Shown piece by piece: positions 34,471 through 46,150 of a stretch of DNA of 64,000 bases. The number at the start of each line of letters is the position of its first letter. Position 1 is the stretch's first letter. The translations under genes were made by a program, and so were the position numbers. The stretch is from Isoetes taiwanensis (lineage: Eukaryota > Streptophyta > Lycopodiopsida > Isoetales > Isoetaceae), in NCBI GenBank assembly GCA_021234155.1, contig JAJEKV010000005.1:5933216-5997215 (forward strand), given 5' to 3'. The notes beneath the pieces are model-generated. The model did not search any database, had not been told where the DNA came from, and saw only the letters and a program-made list of their open reading frames with translations.

Positions 34471-36600
34471 AACAAGGTTAACCTTACAATATTTTAGTTG
34501 GGGAAGTTTTTCTCTTCTGTTCACAGTCTCGGAGCATTCTCTTCTGTTGACAGTCTGCAGGGGCAAGCATGCACCATCAGACTTGAAGGCAGCTATTCTT
34601 GAAATAATCTTTTTCGGCAGCCTCAGTCTCACGCTTGAAGATTTGAGTGTGACCGGTTGAACTGAACCGCTGTGCAAGAACTGAACTACAAATCAAGATC
34701 ACCGGCTTAACTGTTAAACCAAGAAGAATCTGTTGTGCCGGTTATGATTCCCAGATTTTGGCAAGTGCAATGTGACAACATCAAAATACACCACCAGAAG
34801 AAAAACTGACCTAACTAGCATATTTGCTTGGTACAACATCCAAAGTTGGAATGGTTGTTTATTGATGCATTCAAGTTTTCTGCATCAATTTTTATTATTT
34901 TTAGATCATGATATTTTTCCATTTTTTATTTTTTTTAAGAACAAAGAACTATTTTTACATCATAATATTTTTCCATTTCTTATTTTTTCTGAAGAAAAAG
35001 AACTTGGGCAGTTTTAGGCTTGGATTCAGTTTTGTATTTGAATAGGTTGGAACAGGGAATTCAAACTAGCATTTATATATTACAAGAAATTTATCGCGGC
35101 GAACATTTCTTTGGTTCCAAACCTGTGAGGTTGGACCCACTATTAACGTATAGTGTAATCTGACAAACATCACACAAATTTATAATGGTGTGGATGTCGA
35201 GTTTGAAGCCTAAGAAATTTAATCCAGGCTCAAGCTGTCGCTAGAATTTTGAGAATATGCCTATGTCATCATTTTGTTCAACCAACTTTTCTAACACTTC
35301 CAATGACATATAAATCTTGAGCAATTTAAATTCACTTCTCACAATCTAGATGCATGATGATATAGTGCTTCAAGCGAAGTACTTTGTTTCAATATTAAAC
35401 TGCAATTTCTATTGCAGAGAATCCCAGATAAGGAGACAATTGCGACTTTTGGGGACATAGATCTAGGATGTTAATGAGCTTGATGAGCAATCCTTTTGTG
35501 TTGATGCATATAGTTTAAGTAATTTATAAATGTGGTTATATATGTGATGAAGCATATTGATGAAATGCTTTGTGGATTGGTATCTTCATAAGGTTGCCCT
35601 TCTTTCATATGTTTAAGTGGTATCGATCTTGAGATTTTCAAGGTTCTGCCTAATTTGAACTCTTGTGATGTGACCATGTGTACACAATGCTTGGAATAAT
35701 CCACTTCTATTTCTAGAACAAATAACAATGCAAAAATGTCTTGAACAATAAATATCCTTAAGAGTATCATGTGATGCAACTGATGCATTGTCTTAGCAAT
35801 ATTTTCCTTGTTTGCCTTAACTCTATTCTGATAGAAATGGATTTTAAATCATGAAGATTATTGGAAACTAGGATATATGCCACAACACTTTTATCTACCT
35901 GTAGTTTCACAGTAACTGCAATTCTGTCAGCTCTTCTCTTCAAGCAAGTTGATATCAAGAGGCGGTGGAAGTTCCTCTTAATATCATGCAAGGATGGCCA
36001 ATGCTGTAAAAAATGTTTCCTCAAAGGTATGTTAAATAAATTCATTAAACTGGTAACATGGCACAAAAACAATTGCCTGTCTCAATTTACACTGTGCAAA
36101 TCCAAATCCAGGAGGTTTGTAATAGAGTCCAGGGCCTGTTAAGACCCAAGGAGGGCCAATTTGACCATGTCGGCCATCTGGCTTCCTCCAGAGGCCATCA
36201 AATCAACATTTTGCACTTGAGGCAGCAGCCATGCCAAGTTCCATTATGCCTAACATGCAATGCTCTTTTTTTTTTTTCTTTTCCTTATTGAACAGGAGGC
36301 AAGAGCTGTGGCAGGATGCAGTAATCTGTTACAAATTACACACAAATGTAGATTTAATAGTACAGATCCATTCTCCTGAAAAGCGATGAACGAACTCGGG
36401 GTTTCCATCACTATTTAAGAGGAGACTCTTGCTTGCACATAAAAGAAATCCGGAGACGGCGCCCAATCTTGCACATACACAACAAGAGGGAATCTTGGAA
36501 TAGAATCTTGCCAACCACGCTTATGGGAAACATAGCAAAGGTTAGAGATTCAAAAAGCTGTTCCCTGTTATCAGCCTGCACTTTTGTGCACGGAATTAAC
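34471..36600. other. No gene recognised
   Basis: AT-rich sequence with only short ORFs and T-runs (for example near 36270). No domain, RNA gene or repeat boundary was seen. Confidence 0.5.
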
Positions 36601-36670
36601 GTGGGAAAGTTGTACGGCAACGAAAGCATATGCAGAGCAGAAGTTCAAACCCAAAAATGAAAGACGATGA

Positions 36671-37110
36671 ATGGTAGCAGCAGCGCCACCAGCAGGCTCC
36701 TGGGTTCAGCTTCAGAAAGTTTTTTTGCAAATCTGTAGCATGGTTGCGGCAGTGCAGGTATGTCAGAATAAAAAATGGATCTGTTTGGATAGGGCAGGCC
36801 CGGAACTCAGCTGGCCCAAGCAGTTCGTGAAATGGGAGTTGGGGTGGAAGAAATTGACCTTGAAATTGAACACGTAGAAGATGCACCTGATTTTGCAGCC
36901 CATGCCTTGGGCATGACTTCTATTGTTGTATCTCTGCCTGAGGATTCCTGCCAGGATCATTCCCAGATTAGCAAGGGAAGGGCCTCAGTTATGGCTATGC
37001 CGAAAATCTCAAGACCGGACGATTTGCTGCCACCATGGTACCCGCCCTGATCATTTCCACTCTTACCACCAATGCAGTGATGGCTATTCTACACACGCTC
37101 ATGGTAAGCT
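36671..37110 (+). pseudogene. Unrecognised coding-like fragment
   Basis: An ATG at 36671 opens MVAAAPPAGSWVQLQKVFLQ..., ending AAVQ before GTATG. A second open block from about 36800 reads GTQLAQAVREMGVGVEEIDL followed by EIEHVEDAPDFAAHA and ends SRPDDLLPPWYPP at 37050. The blocks look protein-like, and the splice phases would agree, but the putative intron is only about 35 nt. A third frame (GRFAATMVPALIISTLTTN) overlaps the end. The family is not recognised. It may be a decayed gene. Confidence 0.3.
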
Positions 37111-37119
37111 GTTTCTATT

Positions 37120-38028
37120 GCATCTCTTTAGTTTTCCAGCAACAGGCTATACAAATCTGAATCTATTCGCTTCATCTTTGAAAAAAGTCGAAGTGTTTAC
37201 TCTGCAAACGACCCATCCTCTTGCCTTCTTCTAAACCGGACTCAAAGGATCAGCTGAATATTTCGTATTTTCTTAAAGAGCTTACCCTTGACTCTAGCGC
37301 CTGCAGACCTCTGTATACCCCATTTCATCTGCCGGAAATGGAATACCCTGGTTTCCTCTTCGGAAGAAGTTTTTGCCTAATTTGCTTGATGATTTTGTGT
37401 CTGATGGATTTGCATTGCGCGGAAATGCAGCATCCAGGCAAACCTGCAATCCCCTGCTTCCAAGCACAACAAAACTCTAGCGACTCTTGCAGGTAGGGAT
37501 TTGGCATCGCTGCCAACATCTCTGCTACGATCTGTAAGATTCGGCGCTATGGCGGTGGCGATGCGTAGTCGATTGAATCGCCGGAATAGGTCCGGGCTTT
37601 GCTTCAAAGCAAAGTAATAATTCCATCGCCATAACCTTGTGGCTCCAAGCCACGTGTAGGACAAAGAAAATAGAGGGAAAAAAAAAAACAAAAATGGCTC
37701 AAAAATTAATGTGTCAACTGGAGAGCCCTTCTCAGCGACGGAAATATTAGGAACGTATTTTTTCAAACAAAAAATCACACTGCTTTATATATGTTAGGAA
37801 AGGCTGGATCAAAACAATGAAAACCAATATGGTAGCCAAATAGAATATGCATTTGTAGTTAGGCAAATGAAATGTTGATTTTTAAATATTTTAATAAAGT
37901 TGACTATGATTAGGCAAAATATGAAATTCAGTTATAGAATGCAAATGAAATAGTCATCTGTAATCATTTTGGCTTTTCTAACAATTTGTAGCTCTTAAAT
38001 TTTTCTACTTCTAATTTGTAATCATCTT
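37120..38028. other. No gene recognised
   Basis: Short ORFs only; AT-rich from 37780 on. Nothing identifiable. Confidence 0.45.
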
Positions 38029-38030
38029 AA

Positions 38031-38230
38031 ATTGTCGTGGCCATTAACATTAGAGTTGTTTTTGCAATTCGATGAATTTTGAACGTTGACTTAGAGCAAT
38101 TTAGTGGGGGTGAAACTTTGTTAGATACCTTTGTTAGATAATTGTTGTGGCCATTAATATTAGAGTTGTTTTTGCAATTGGGTGAATTTTGAATGTTGAC
38201 TTAGACCAATTTAGTGGGGGTGAAACTTTG
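38031..38230. repeat. 110-bp imperfect direct repeat, two copies
   Basis: ATTGTCGTGGCCATTAACAT... (38031) and ATTGTTGTGGCCATTAATAT... (38141) run in parallel to GGGGGTGAAACTTTG at 38120 and 38230, with a few mismatches. Confidence 0.85.
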
Positions 38231-38552
38231 GGGGTAATTCCACCTCTAGTATTTGCAATGTTAGATAGAGGTAGACATGGAAATGAAAAGATCAACAATG
38301 AGTAAAGCTAGAAGAATTATCAAATCATATTTTACTCCATGCAATCAGCATTATACCTCAAACCAAATCTTGGCCTTTCAGAGAGAAAAATGATCTAAAT
38401 TTTTTCTAGAACACTTTCACACATCCAGTTGTTAGAAATACAGTAAGATTTCTTGCAAAAATGGCAGCGCGTCGCATTTTAAATACATAGTCTGCTTTCC
38501 TCTGTGACAAAAATTGGATGCTAAGTAGGATCCAAAACCCTCATCTTGGAAG

Positions 38553-38622
38553 TCTCTCTCTCTCTCTCCCTCTCCCTCTCCCTCTCCCTCTCCCTCTCCC
38601 TCTCCCTCTCTCTCTCTCTCTT
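38553..38622. repeat. CT/CCCTCT microsatellite
   Basis: A pyrimidine tract of CT dinucleotides flanking about seven CCCTCT units, ending six bases before the gypsy LTR at 38629. Confidence 0.95.
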
Positions 38623-38628
38623 CAACTC

Positions 38629-39019
38629 TGTTAGAGCCTGAACTCTAACCTTGCAAGAAGGATGAAAAACTCAACAATCCAAGCTCAATCTATCAGATCA
38701 AGGCAATGCACAACACAAAGAATCATCATCTCCATAGCTAGATCAATGAAAATACTCTCTCCCAATACATCGTCTCTCTCTTCTTCTCTCTCCTCTCTGC
38801 TCAGATAATACAGTCCGGATAATCCTCCTCCACAATGCATACGTGCAAAATATCCTGCACGCGTACATGTGCGTATATCCCTCCATATACGGTATACGGT
38901 CTCCTATAGTGGTGAGTGTGGTGAGTGTGGTGACGAGTGTGGTGAGTGGTGAGTGTGGTGACGAGTGTGGTGAGTAGTGAGTGTGGTGACGAGTGTGGTG
39001 AGTAGTGACCACCCTAACA
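38629..39019 (-). repeat. 3' LTR of the 7.5-kb gypsy element
   Basis: 391 bp. It contains about 100 bp of GTGGTGAGTGTGGTGACGAG-type tandem repeats (38908-39010). It is longer than the 5' LTR because of extra repeat units. Its inner edge (39020 onward) lacks a polypurine tract and instead reads GTGGCGACCACAGTGGG on the plus strand. Confidence 0.9.
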
Positions 39020-39415
39020 GTGGCGACCACAGTGGGAAAATGTGCCACTCCGTGGCGGAGGACCCACAACAAAACATACTAATATGGTCCTTGGGACATG
39101 TCCCCAAATGACACATTTACACCCTCCTCAAATCCAAATGACTAATACAAACAAACTGGTCCAAAGTGACAGTGACGAAACAGAGCCTCTGTAACTGTGG
39201 CAAATTTTGAAAGCTGATATCTTGAGTTCCAGAACTCCGTTTGACCTGCACCATAGCTCGTTGGATTCGTATCGCCGAAATACATCTTTTGATGTAGGAT
39301 AGATTGTGTATTATAGAACTGTTACCATCTGTTTTTACAGAAAAACGACCTGCTGTAACCCAAAAAACTTCTCCACAAATTCTCTGTAATTGGAGCTATG
39401 CCAAATCTGAATCCC

Positions 39416-40640
39416 TTAGAATAGCACTTCTCTTTCAAAATAAGGCCTGAGATCCTTGCCATTTCTGGGATTAGGCAACAATTCCCCTTCTGGAGTCATC
39501 AAGTAGAAAGCCCCACCCGGTACCTCTTTATCAATCAGAAATGGGCCTTCCCATGGGCTTTGAAATTTGGATAGATGCTTCTTAGTGGTCCTGCACGACA
39601 CCAATTGTCCTTCCTCAAATGGATTGACAACCTGTAACTTGTCTTTGATAAGTTTTACTTTTTGTTTATGCCTCATTTTGAAGTCTGCTGCTTCCTGTCT
39701 CATCTCTTGCAATTGCAGCAAATCATCCATCCTATTATGCACTTGATTTGGAGTTGGAACTTCTCCCAAATTCTCATAATAAGGTAGCTCCATAAATGAA
39801 CACAAGGGAATGTCCAAATGAATAGGCATCACAGCTTGCACTCCATAAACCAATTCAAGTGGTGTAAATCATGTAGCCCACTTGTAAGTACACCTGAAAC
39901 TCCATAAGGCACCTGTCAAGGCTTCATGCCAATTTCTTTGATTATCCTTCACTGTTTTGGCCAAGATAGCTTTCAGAATTTTGTTAGTAGACTCAGCTTG
40001 CCCATTGCCCTGTGGATAATAAGCAGAAGCTTGCACATGTTGAACACCAATCTTTTCTGTTAACTGAGCTACTACTTTCCCAATGAAATGAGTTCCCCGA
40101 TCAGACAAAAGAATGGTTGGAACACCAAACCGAGAAATCAAATTATGATAAAGAAAGCTTACTGTGGTATTTTCTGTAGCATGCTTTGCTGGAATTGCTT
40201 CTATCCACTTCGTAAACATGCATGTGGCTGCCAAGATATACTTATGACCTTTGGAAGATGGAGGATTGATAGGCCCAATGTAATCCAATCCCCACATACG
40301 AAACGGACCAACACTCAAAATGGGGTGGAATGGCATATTATTGTGGCCTGTTAATTGTTTATGCCTTTGACACTTCTTACATTTGCTAACAAAGTCTCTA
40401 GTATCCTTGTAAAGAGTTGGCCAATAATATCCCCAATGAAGGATCTTCCTAGCTGTGGTTCTGGCTGCAAAATGCCCCTGACAATCATGTGCTTGCTGCA
40501 ACAAATCATGTGTTTGCTGACCAGCAACACACCTTAATAAGAGACCTTCCATAGTCCTCTTATAAAGAATAGCCTCATGCACCATATAACCAGCTGCTTG
40601 TACTCTAAGAGCATGCTTTTGTTGCTTTGAAAATGATGAA
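39416..40640 (-). pseudogene. Gypsy integrase
   Basis: An HHCC zinc finger (HDCQGHFAARTTARKILHWG ... CKKCQRH) is followed by the catalytic core with D in WGLDYIGPI, D in LLSDRGTHF and E in GNGQAESTNKIL. A TGA at 39871-39869 interrupts the frame before FTPLELVYGVQAVMP. The C-terminus ends with KDLRPYFEREVLF at 39416. There is no chromodomain. Between 39020 and 39415 lies non-coding 3' sequence. Confidence 0.88.
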
Positions 40641-40679
40641 GGATAAATCTGATCTTGTAAATACCTGTATATATTGGGA

Positions 40680-42240
40680 TACCAAAGATCCACGGTCTCA
40701 ATGAATCCTTGTAATACTCCATTATCCTGAAATGCTACTTGCTGGTCTGTTTCCTCTTCTATTTCAGCACCACTACTCAAATAAGCACTTGGATTATTAG
40801 CTCCTTGAACCATCTTAACATACTTCAACTCAAATTCTTGTATGATAAGAGCCCATCTTGTAAACTTAGGATCTTGGACAGTCTTATTGTAGATGCATGG
40901 CAATGGGTTCACATCCATATGAATGTAAACATACTGTATATTTGCTGAATTCCATTGTGAAGGAAGAAGATAATGTCTAAATTTATTCAAGGTTCACTTC
41001 AATGCTAACCCAAGATGCTCCACATGAGTCCATTTTTGCTCTTGTGGAGTTAACAACCTGCTAGCATAGTAATTCACATCATAATGCTTTTGCTGGTTTT
41101 TCTGACATAGTGTGACAGCCAAAGCTTGCTCCCAAACTGTAAAGAATAAATGAAAAGGCTCACTCATTCTTGGAGGAATCAGCAAGGTTCTCTCTTTCAA
41201 TTGTTCAAGACACCATTCAAATGCTTCTTGAGCGTCCTCCTTCCATCTAAAATTCTGCCCTTGCTTCATACAATCCACAAGTGGCTGGGTTATCTTAGCA
41301 AAATTGTGCAAATACCTCCTACTAAAACTGAGTTGGCCATATAAGCTTCTCACTTGTGATACATTTGTAGGTGGTTTCACCTTCTCCAAGGCTGCAATCT
41401 TACGATGATCCACTTGTAATCCATTTTCTGAAACATAATTGCCCAATAGTTTTCCTCCTCTAGTGAAGAAAATACACTTAGCAGGATTCAAACTTATACC
41501 ATACAGCCGGCATCTTTCAAGAACTTTTCTGAGATGATCCAAGTGATCCTTTCTTGGATTAGAAAATACTGTTAAGTCATCTATAAAGACTCTCAAAAAG
41601 TCTAAAATATCATGAAAAGCATATGTCATAGCTCGCTGAAATGTGGCTGGAGCATTTGTGAGGCCGACAGGTAATACCTTATAAGCATAGATGCCAAAAG
41701 GTGTTTCGAAAAGCCGTCATTGCTTGATGTGGTGGATAGATTTGGATCTGATTATATCCTGAGTAACCATCCAAGAAAGAATAGGCCTGATTTCCTGCAA
41801 CAATATCCAACAAAGTGTCTATGAATGGTGTAGGAAAATGATCTCTTTTGGTAGCTTTGTTGAGATCCCTGTAATCAATGCATACTCGGATTGAGTTATT
41901 TGGCTTTCTCACTGGTACAATAGAACTGATCCAATCTGAATTTGGCACTGGTACAATAAATCTCGCCTCCAAAAGCTTCATGACTTCAACCTTTACTTGC
42001 TCCTCTATGGCTGGACTCATTCTCCTTTGAGCTTGTTGGACTGGTTTTGATCCTTGTTTCAAATCAATGGTATGAACCACAACCTTTGGTGGAATGCCTT
42101 TCAATTCTTTGTAATTTCTTGCCAAAACATCCCTGAATTCTCTTAACAAAGATATTAAATCATATTCCTCCTCTTGAGTAAGATCTCCTCCAATAGTAAC
42201 CAATTCTTCTTGATTTCCTTGAGAAATATTGATATTCTTG
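40680..42240 (-). pseudogene. Gypsy reverse transcriptase and degenerate RNase H
   Basis: RT includes SSIVPVRKPNNSIRVCIDYR, DHFPTPFIDTLL, FLDGYSGYNQI and the catalytic FIDDLTVFS (near 41580). A frameshift lies near 41690, inside the FGIYAYKVLPVGL region. The following gypsy RNase H has FFTVWEQALAVTLCQ where tDAS is expected (Asp to Val), keeps E in THVEHLGLALK and D in IHMDVNPLP, and has NNPSAYLSS where NxxADxLS is expected (Asp to Tyr). Two of four catalytic acids are therefore missing, as in a tether-like domain. Confidence 0.8.
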
Positions 42241-42470
42241 ACTGGATGTGGTGACTGTAATGAATGTGGTGAATGTGGTGACAATGACGAATGTGGTGAC
42301 TGTGGTGAATGTGGTGACAGTGATGAATGTGGTGAATGTGGTGACTGTGGTGAATATGATGACTGTGATGAGTGTGATGAATGTGGTGCGTGTGATGACT
42401 GTAATGGATGTGGTGGATATGATGATTGTAATGAATGTGGTGCATGTGGTGACTGTGATGAACATGGACT
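42241..42470 (-). repeat. Coding minisatellite for a Ser/Pro/His linker
   Basis: A TCACCACAT-type 9-bp repeat (minus strand) fills the linker between the extra RNase H and RT. In the pol frame it encodes repeats such as SPHSPHSSLSPHSPQSPHSS. The same GTGGTGA core appears in the LTR repeats. Other frames give His-rich and Cys/Gly-rich shadow ORFs. Confidence 0.85.
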
Positions 42471-42488
42471 GATCTGATTTACCTCATC

Positions 42489-42920
42489 CTACAGAATGTG
42501 CGCATGCCACCAAGCTGCGTGCACCATTGCAGATCGTGCTAAAGCATCCGCCACACTGTTTTGTTCTCTTGGAACATGTACCACAATGCACTGCTGAAAA
42601 TAGGCCTTCAAATCCATGGCTTGTTGATGTAAGCTTCTCAAATTAGCACTTAAAACCTGAAATTGATCCATAAATTGTTGACACACCAACAAAGAGTCTC
42701 CAAAAATAGTTAAACAATCAACATGCTTCTTCTTTGCTAAAGTCATCCCTTGAATAAATGCATGATATTCAGCCTCATTATTACTGCTTGCAGTGCATGG
42801 CATACTCTATGTAACAATCTTCTTTTTATGCCCATATATCAGAAATACTCCGACACCTCCATAATTCTTGAGTTTAGAGAATGCCCCATCAAAATACATT
42901 TGTCCTTCCATAGTGGGTTG
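42489..42920 (-). pseudogene. Archaeal-type RNase H domain located between protease and RT
   Basis: The frame continuous with protease reads MYFDGAFSKLKNYGGVGVFL, a TAG at 42809-42807, then SSNNEAEYHAFIQGM, LTIFGDSLLVCQQ and HVPREQNSVADALARS. This is the RVT_3/archaeal-type RNase H fold. The four acidic catalytic positions are present: D in YFDGAF, E in NNEAEY, D in IFGDS and D in SVADAL. An in-frame stop splits the domain in this copy. Such domains accompany RT in Tat-lineage plant elements, where to my knowledge they usually follow the RT-RNase H block. Here it precedes RT. Confidence 0.82.
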
Positions 42921-42939
42921 ATTTCTGTTTATTCCATCC

Positions 42940-45593
42940 ATGCTTGATGTCAAAATCAACATGTCTACTTGATCTTGATCAATACCTTGCTGAAATAAAG
43001 TCTCACCAATGGGTCTTTGAATGGACTCCTCCTGCATGTTTACAAGAGTCTCTTGTAACTCACCTTCACCAATACTGTCAAGTCTTTGGATATACTTATC
43101 TGCAACTTGCTGCTGTAAATGACATATTTGTGAAATTTGGGTACCTTTTAAGCACTTGTACAAAGTCTTATCTTCCCTGTCACCCACTTCCAAGACATGA
43201 AAACAACTAAGACCTTGCTGCCCTGACACCATAACATCCTCTTTGTTGATTTCTAACTGCGGGCTGCTCATAGAAGGATTGCAAAGAAAGGTACCTTTTG
43301 CTGATTTCAGAGGATGATCTATAGTAACCTTGTGTTCTCCTTGAAAGATGTTCATTTCACGCTTCCTCCATGAAGTCTCAGCTTGTACGACATCTAACCA
43401 TGTACGACTCAACAACAAAGTATAAGTTTCAGCATGCACACTCTCTGGAAATTTCAAAACCATGAAATCCAAAATTGCTTCCACCTCATAGACCTTGCAT
43501 AAGACATTTCTTATGACTCCCATAGGCTGCACCTTCATTTGATTGAATGCTTTGAGCATCATAGTTGTTGGTTCCATCATTTTTAATCCAACTTGAAGCA
43601 TTATATGGTAAGGCATTACATTCAATCCACTGCCAGTATCTATGTTGGCGTCTTTGATTAAATATCCATTAATACTCACATCACAAAGAAATGGCCCTGG
43701 ATCCTTGGATTGCCGGGCTGGTGGCTCCATTCTACTCTTATTGGTATCATTTGAGATGATTTGTTGGACTGAAATTTCTGATTTTGTTCTTCCCCCTAAC
43801 TCTTGCAACAAATTTGGAGAATAATGCATCAATTGCTCAAGAGTAAGTGTAACTTTAGTGGCCAAAACTTGGCTGATCACATCATCTTCATTTTGAATTT
43901 CCTCATCCACCATAGGAGGCATCACTATGGGCTGATTTTCTTCTCCAGACTGAAATTGTTCTGTGGGCAGCACATTGAATTGCACCTTCTTAGGTGCTGA
44001 CACCTTCAAAGCTTGTTCTTTCAAAGCCTTTGGAAAAGAGGTCTTAGTCTTCTCTGCAATTGGCACTACTCTTGATTCTTGCACTACCTTTTGTGATCTT
44101 GTAACCGCATTTACTTCTCCAATCTCTTCTTCTTGCTGAAATGGGTCACTATCTACCTCAACAAATCCACAATTTACTACTGATTTTGCCTTCTCTTGCT
44201 TCTTAAGCTCCTCAATAAGAGCCTTAACTTGAGGATTATCAATGTACTTTGCATCTTGAATGCGAACATCATTATTAGGAAGAGGTACTGATTCAAACAC
44301 TTGCTGCCTTGGTGGATACTTGTTGGTTGCCCATTCCGGTTTCCCATGAATTTTCCAACAAGTACTCTCATCATGCTTGAATTTATCACATAACTTGCAA
44401 TACAAATGAGCCTTACTTTGATACCATCCCTGTTTTGGCTGCACCATTTGTGTGGAACCGATTGGAGCTTGTTGAGCAATTGGAGCTTGTGGCATCCTTG
44501 GCACTTGTGACATGATAGGTGCTGCTTGCATTGGTTGAATAGGAATAGGTGGTGCTTGTTGCATAACAGCAAATACCGGATTGGCCCTCTCAAAGAATCT
44601 CTTCTCCCTACATTCTTGATCATTATGACCTTTTATATGGCATCTTGAGCAGAATTTCAGCAATCTACATGTAGTATCAGAATGTCCAATAGACCCACAA
44701 TACTCACAAGTAATAAACTGAACCTCCCTTGGCTTTTCACCAATTGTAAGCTTAGAAATCTTGGCTGCAATATCCTTTGTTTTATGCTCTGGAGCAGCAA
44801 CTTCATGAATGTATCCCAACTTATCTTCAGCCTTGAGAGCATACTTTTGTGTCTCTAGCAATGTTGTAGGTTGTTTAGCCTTCACCTTATGAGCAATAGC
44901 TCGTTTCAGCCCCTTCACATACTATTGAATATCCATTTCATCACTCCTTGCAATCTTCCAATGAACTACGGCTTTGAGAACTGCAATATACCTCTGATTA
45001 TACTCTCTAATTGATTCATCTTCCTTTTGTGTGAAATTGGTCCACCTTTCCATAGTCTTAACCTTACCATGAACTTCTTGATAATTAGCAATGAAAGCTT
45101 CCTTTAATTCCTGATATGTCATGGTATCTCGCTGAGTTTGTGCCCATTCCTCCACTGAATCTTGCAAAGAACTATGAAACCAAAGCAAGTAATCAGCAGC
45201 CGGTAACTTACATTGCTGGCAATACCTCTCAAACTTCACAATATGCTTCAAAGGATCCCGATCCACCAGATCATCAAACTTTGGAATCCCCATTGTCTGA
45301 AAACCCCATACCATAGGTGGTAATACAACCATCTTTGCCTCTTCTTGGGTTTCTTGAAATTGGAAAAACGAAATTGAATCTCCCTTCAATTTGAAAAACG
45401 AAATTGGATTACCTTCTAGATCAGTAAATGGAATCAAAACCTCCTGAATCTGAGAATTAGACCCCAGATCTGCTCCCAAATCTGAAAATGAAATTGAATC
45501 TTGATGCAATTTTGAGCCCAAAGATTGACTCACCGGTCCCCTTCTTGTTACGATGGAGCTTGGTGGGATATCCCTCTTACTTCTCTTGGGCAT
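42940..45593 (-). pseudogene. Gypsy gag and protease (one in-frame stop)
   Basis: ATG at 45593 (MPKRSKRDIPPSS). The capsid region carries DPLKHIVKFERYCQQCKLP and WFHSSLQDSVEEWAQ, up to ARSDEMDIQ, then TAG at 44924-44922. The same frame resumes YVKGLKRAIAHKVK. Three zinc knuckles follow: CEYCGSIGHSDTTC, CSRCHIKGHNDQEC and CKLCDKFKHDESTC. A retropepsin active site NIDTGSGLNV sits near 43640. The single stop could be a mutation or a translational recoding site. Either is possible because the flanks stay in one frame. Confidence 0.85.
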
Positions 45594-45782
45594 AAAACTA
45601 TGCTCCCCTTGTCAAAATTTTCCCCGCAAATCACTTACGGCAAAATCCCCTTCACACAAGAAATTGCTTCTTTCTCAATGGTGTCGTTCTTTACCGACGA
45701 TCACCAATACCAATGGTAACAACTCCTTTTTCAATGGAAATTCTTGCCAATCAATGGTCTTCGAGCACCGTGGTCGCCAAAT

Positions 45783-46145
45783 TGTTAGAGCCTGAACTCT
45801 AACCTTGCAAGAAGGATGAAAAACCCAACAATCCAAGCTCAATCTATCAGATCAAGGCAATGCACAACACAAAGAATCATCATCTCCATAGCTAGATCAA
45901 TGAAAATACTCTCTCCCAATACACCGTCTCTCTCTTCTTCTCTCTCCTCTCTGCTCAGATAATACAGTCCTGATAATCCTCCTCCACAATGCATACGTGC
46001 AAAATATCCCGCACGCGCGCATGTGCGTATATCCCTCCATATACGGTCTCCTATAGTGGTGAGTGTGGTGAGTGGTGAGTGTGGTGACGAGTGTGGTGAG
46101 TAGTGAGTGTGGTGACGAGTGTGGTGAGTAGTGACCACCCCAACA
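45783..46145 (-). repeat. 5' LTR of the 7.5-kb gypsy element
   Basis: 363 bp, with the same start and end as the 3' LTR and fewer GTGGTGA repeat units (46055-46130). The primer site TGGCGACCACGGTGC follows on the minus strand from 45779. Confidence 0.9.
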
Positions 46146-46150
46146 AACTC

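Larger units (their letters stand above)
38629..46145 (-). mobile_element. Ty3/gypsy retrotransposon with an extra RNase H upstream of RT, 7.5 kb
   Basis: LTRs at 38629-39019 (3') and 45783-46145 (5') both begin TGTTAGAGCCTGAACTC and end with AACA. The duplication AACTC lies at 38624-38628 and 46146-46150. Minus-strand order: 5' LTR, primer site TGGCGACCACGGTGC (after ATT), gag, protease, archaeal-type RNase H, Ser/Pro/His linker, RT, degenerate gypsy RNase H, integrase, 3' LTR. The internal frame has in-frame stops near 44922, 42807, 42487, 40994 and 39869 and one frameshift near 41690. No chromodomain is seen. The LTRs carry GTGGTGA-type tandem repeats. Confidence 0.93.

Noticed and set aside
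36801-37110. Ubiquitin-activating-enzyme-like fragment
   Set aside because: One frame (ATMVPALIISTLTTNAVM) faintly resembles E1 adenylation domains, but there is no catalytic or nucleotide-binding motif, so no family is assigned.
42160-42477. His-rich, Thr-rich and Cys/Gly-rich ORFs on both strands
   Set aside because: All are other-frame readings of the minisatellite linker of the gypsy polyprotein.
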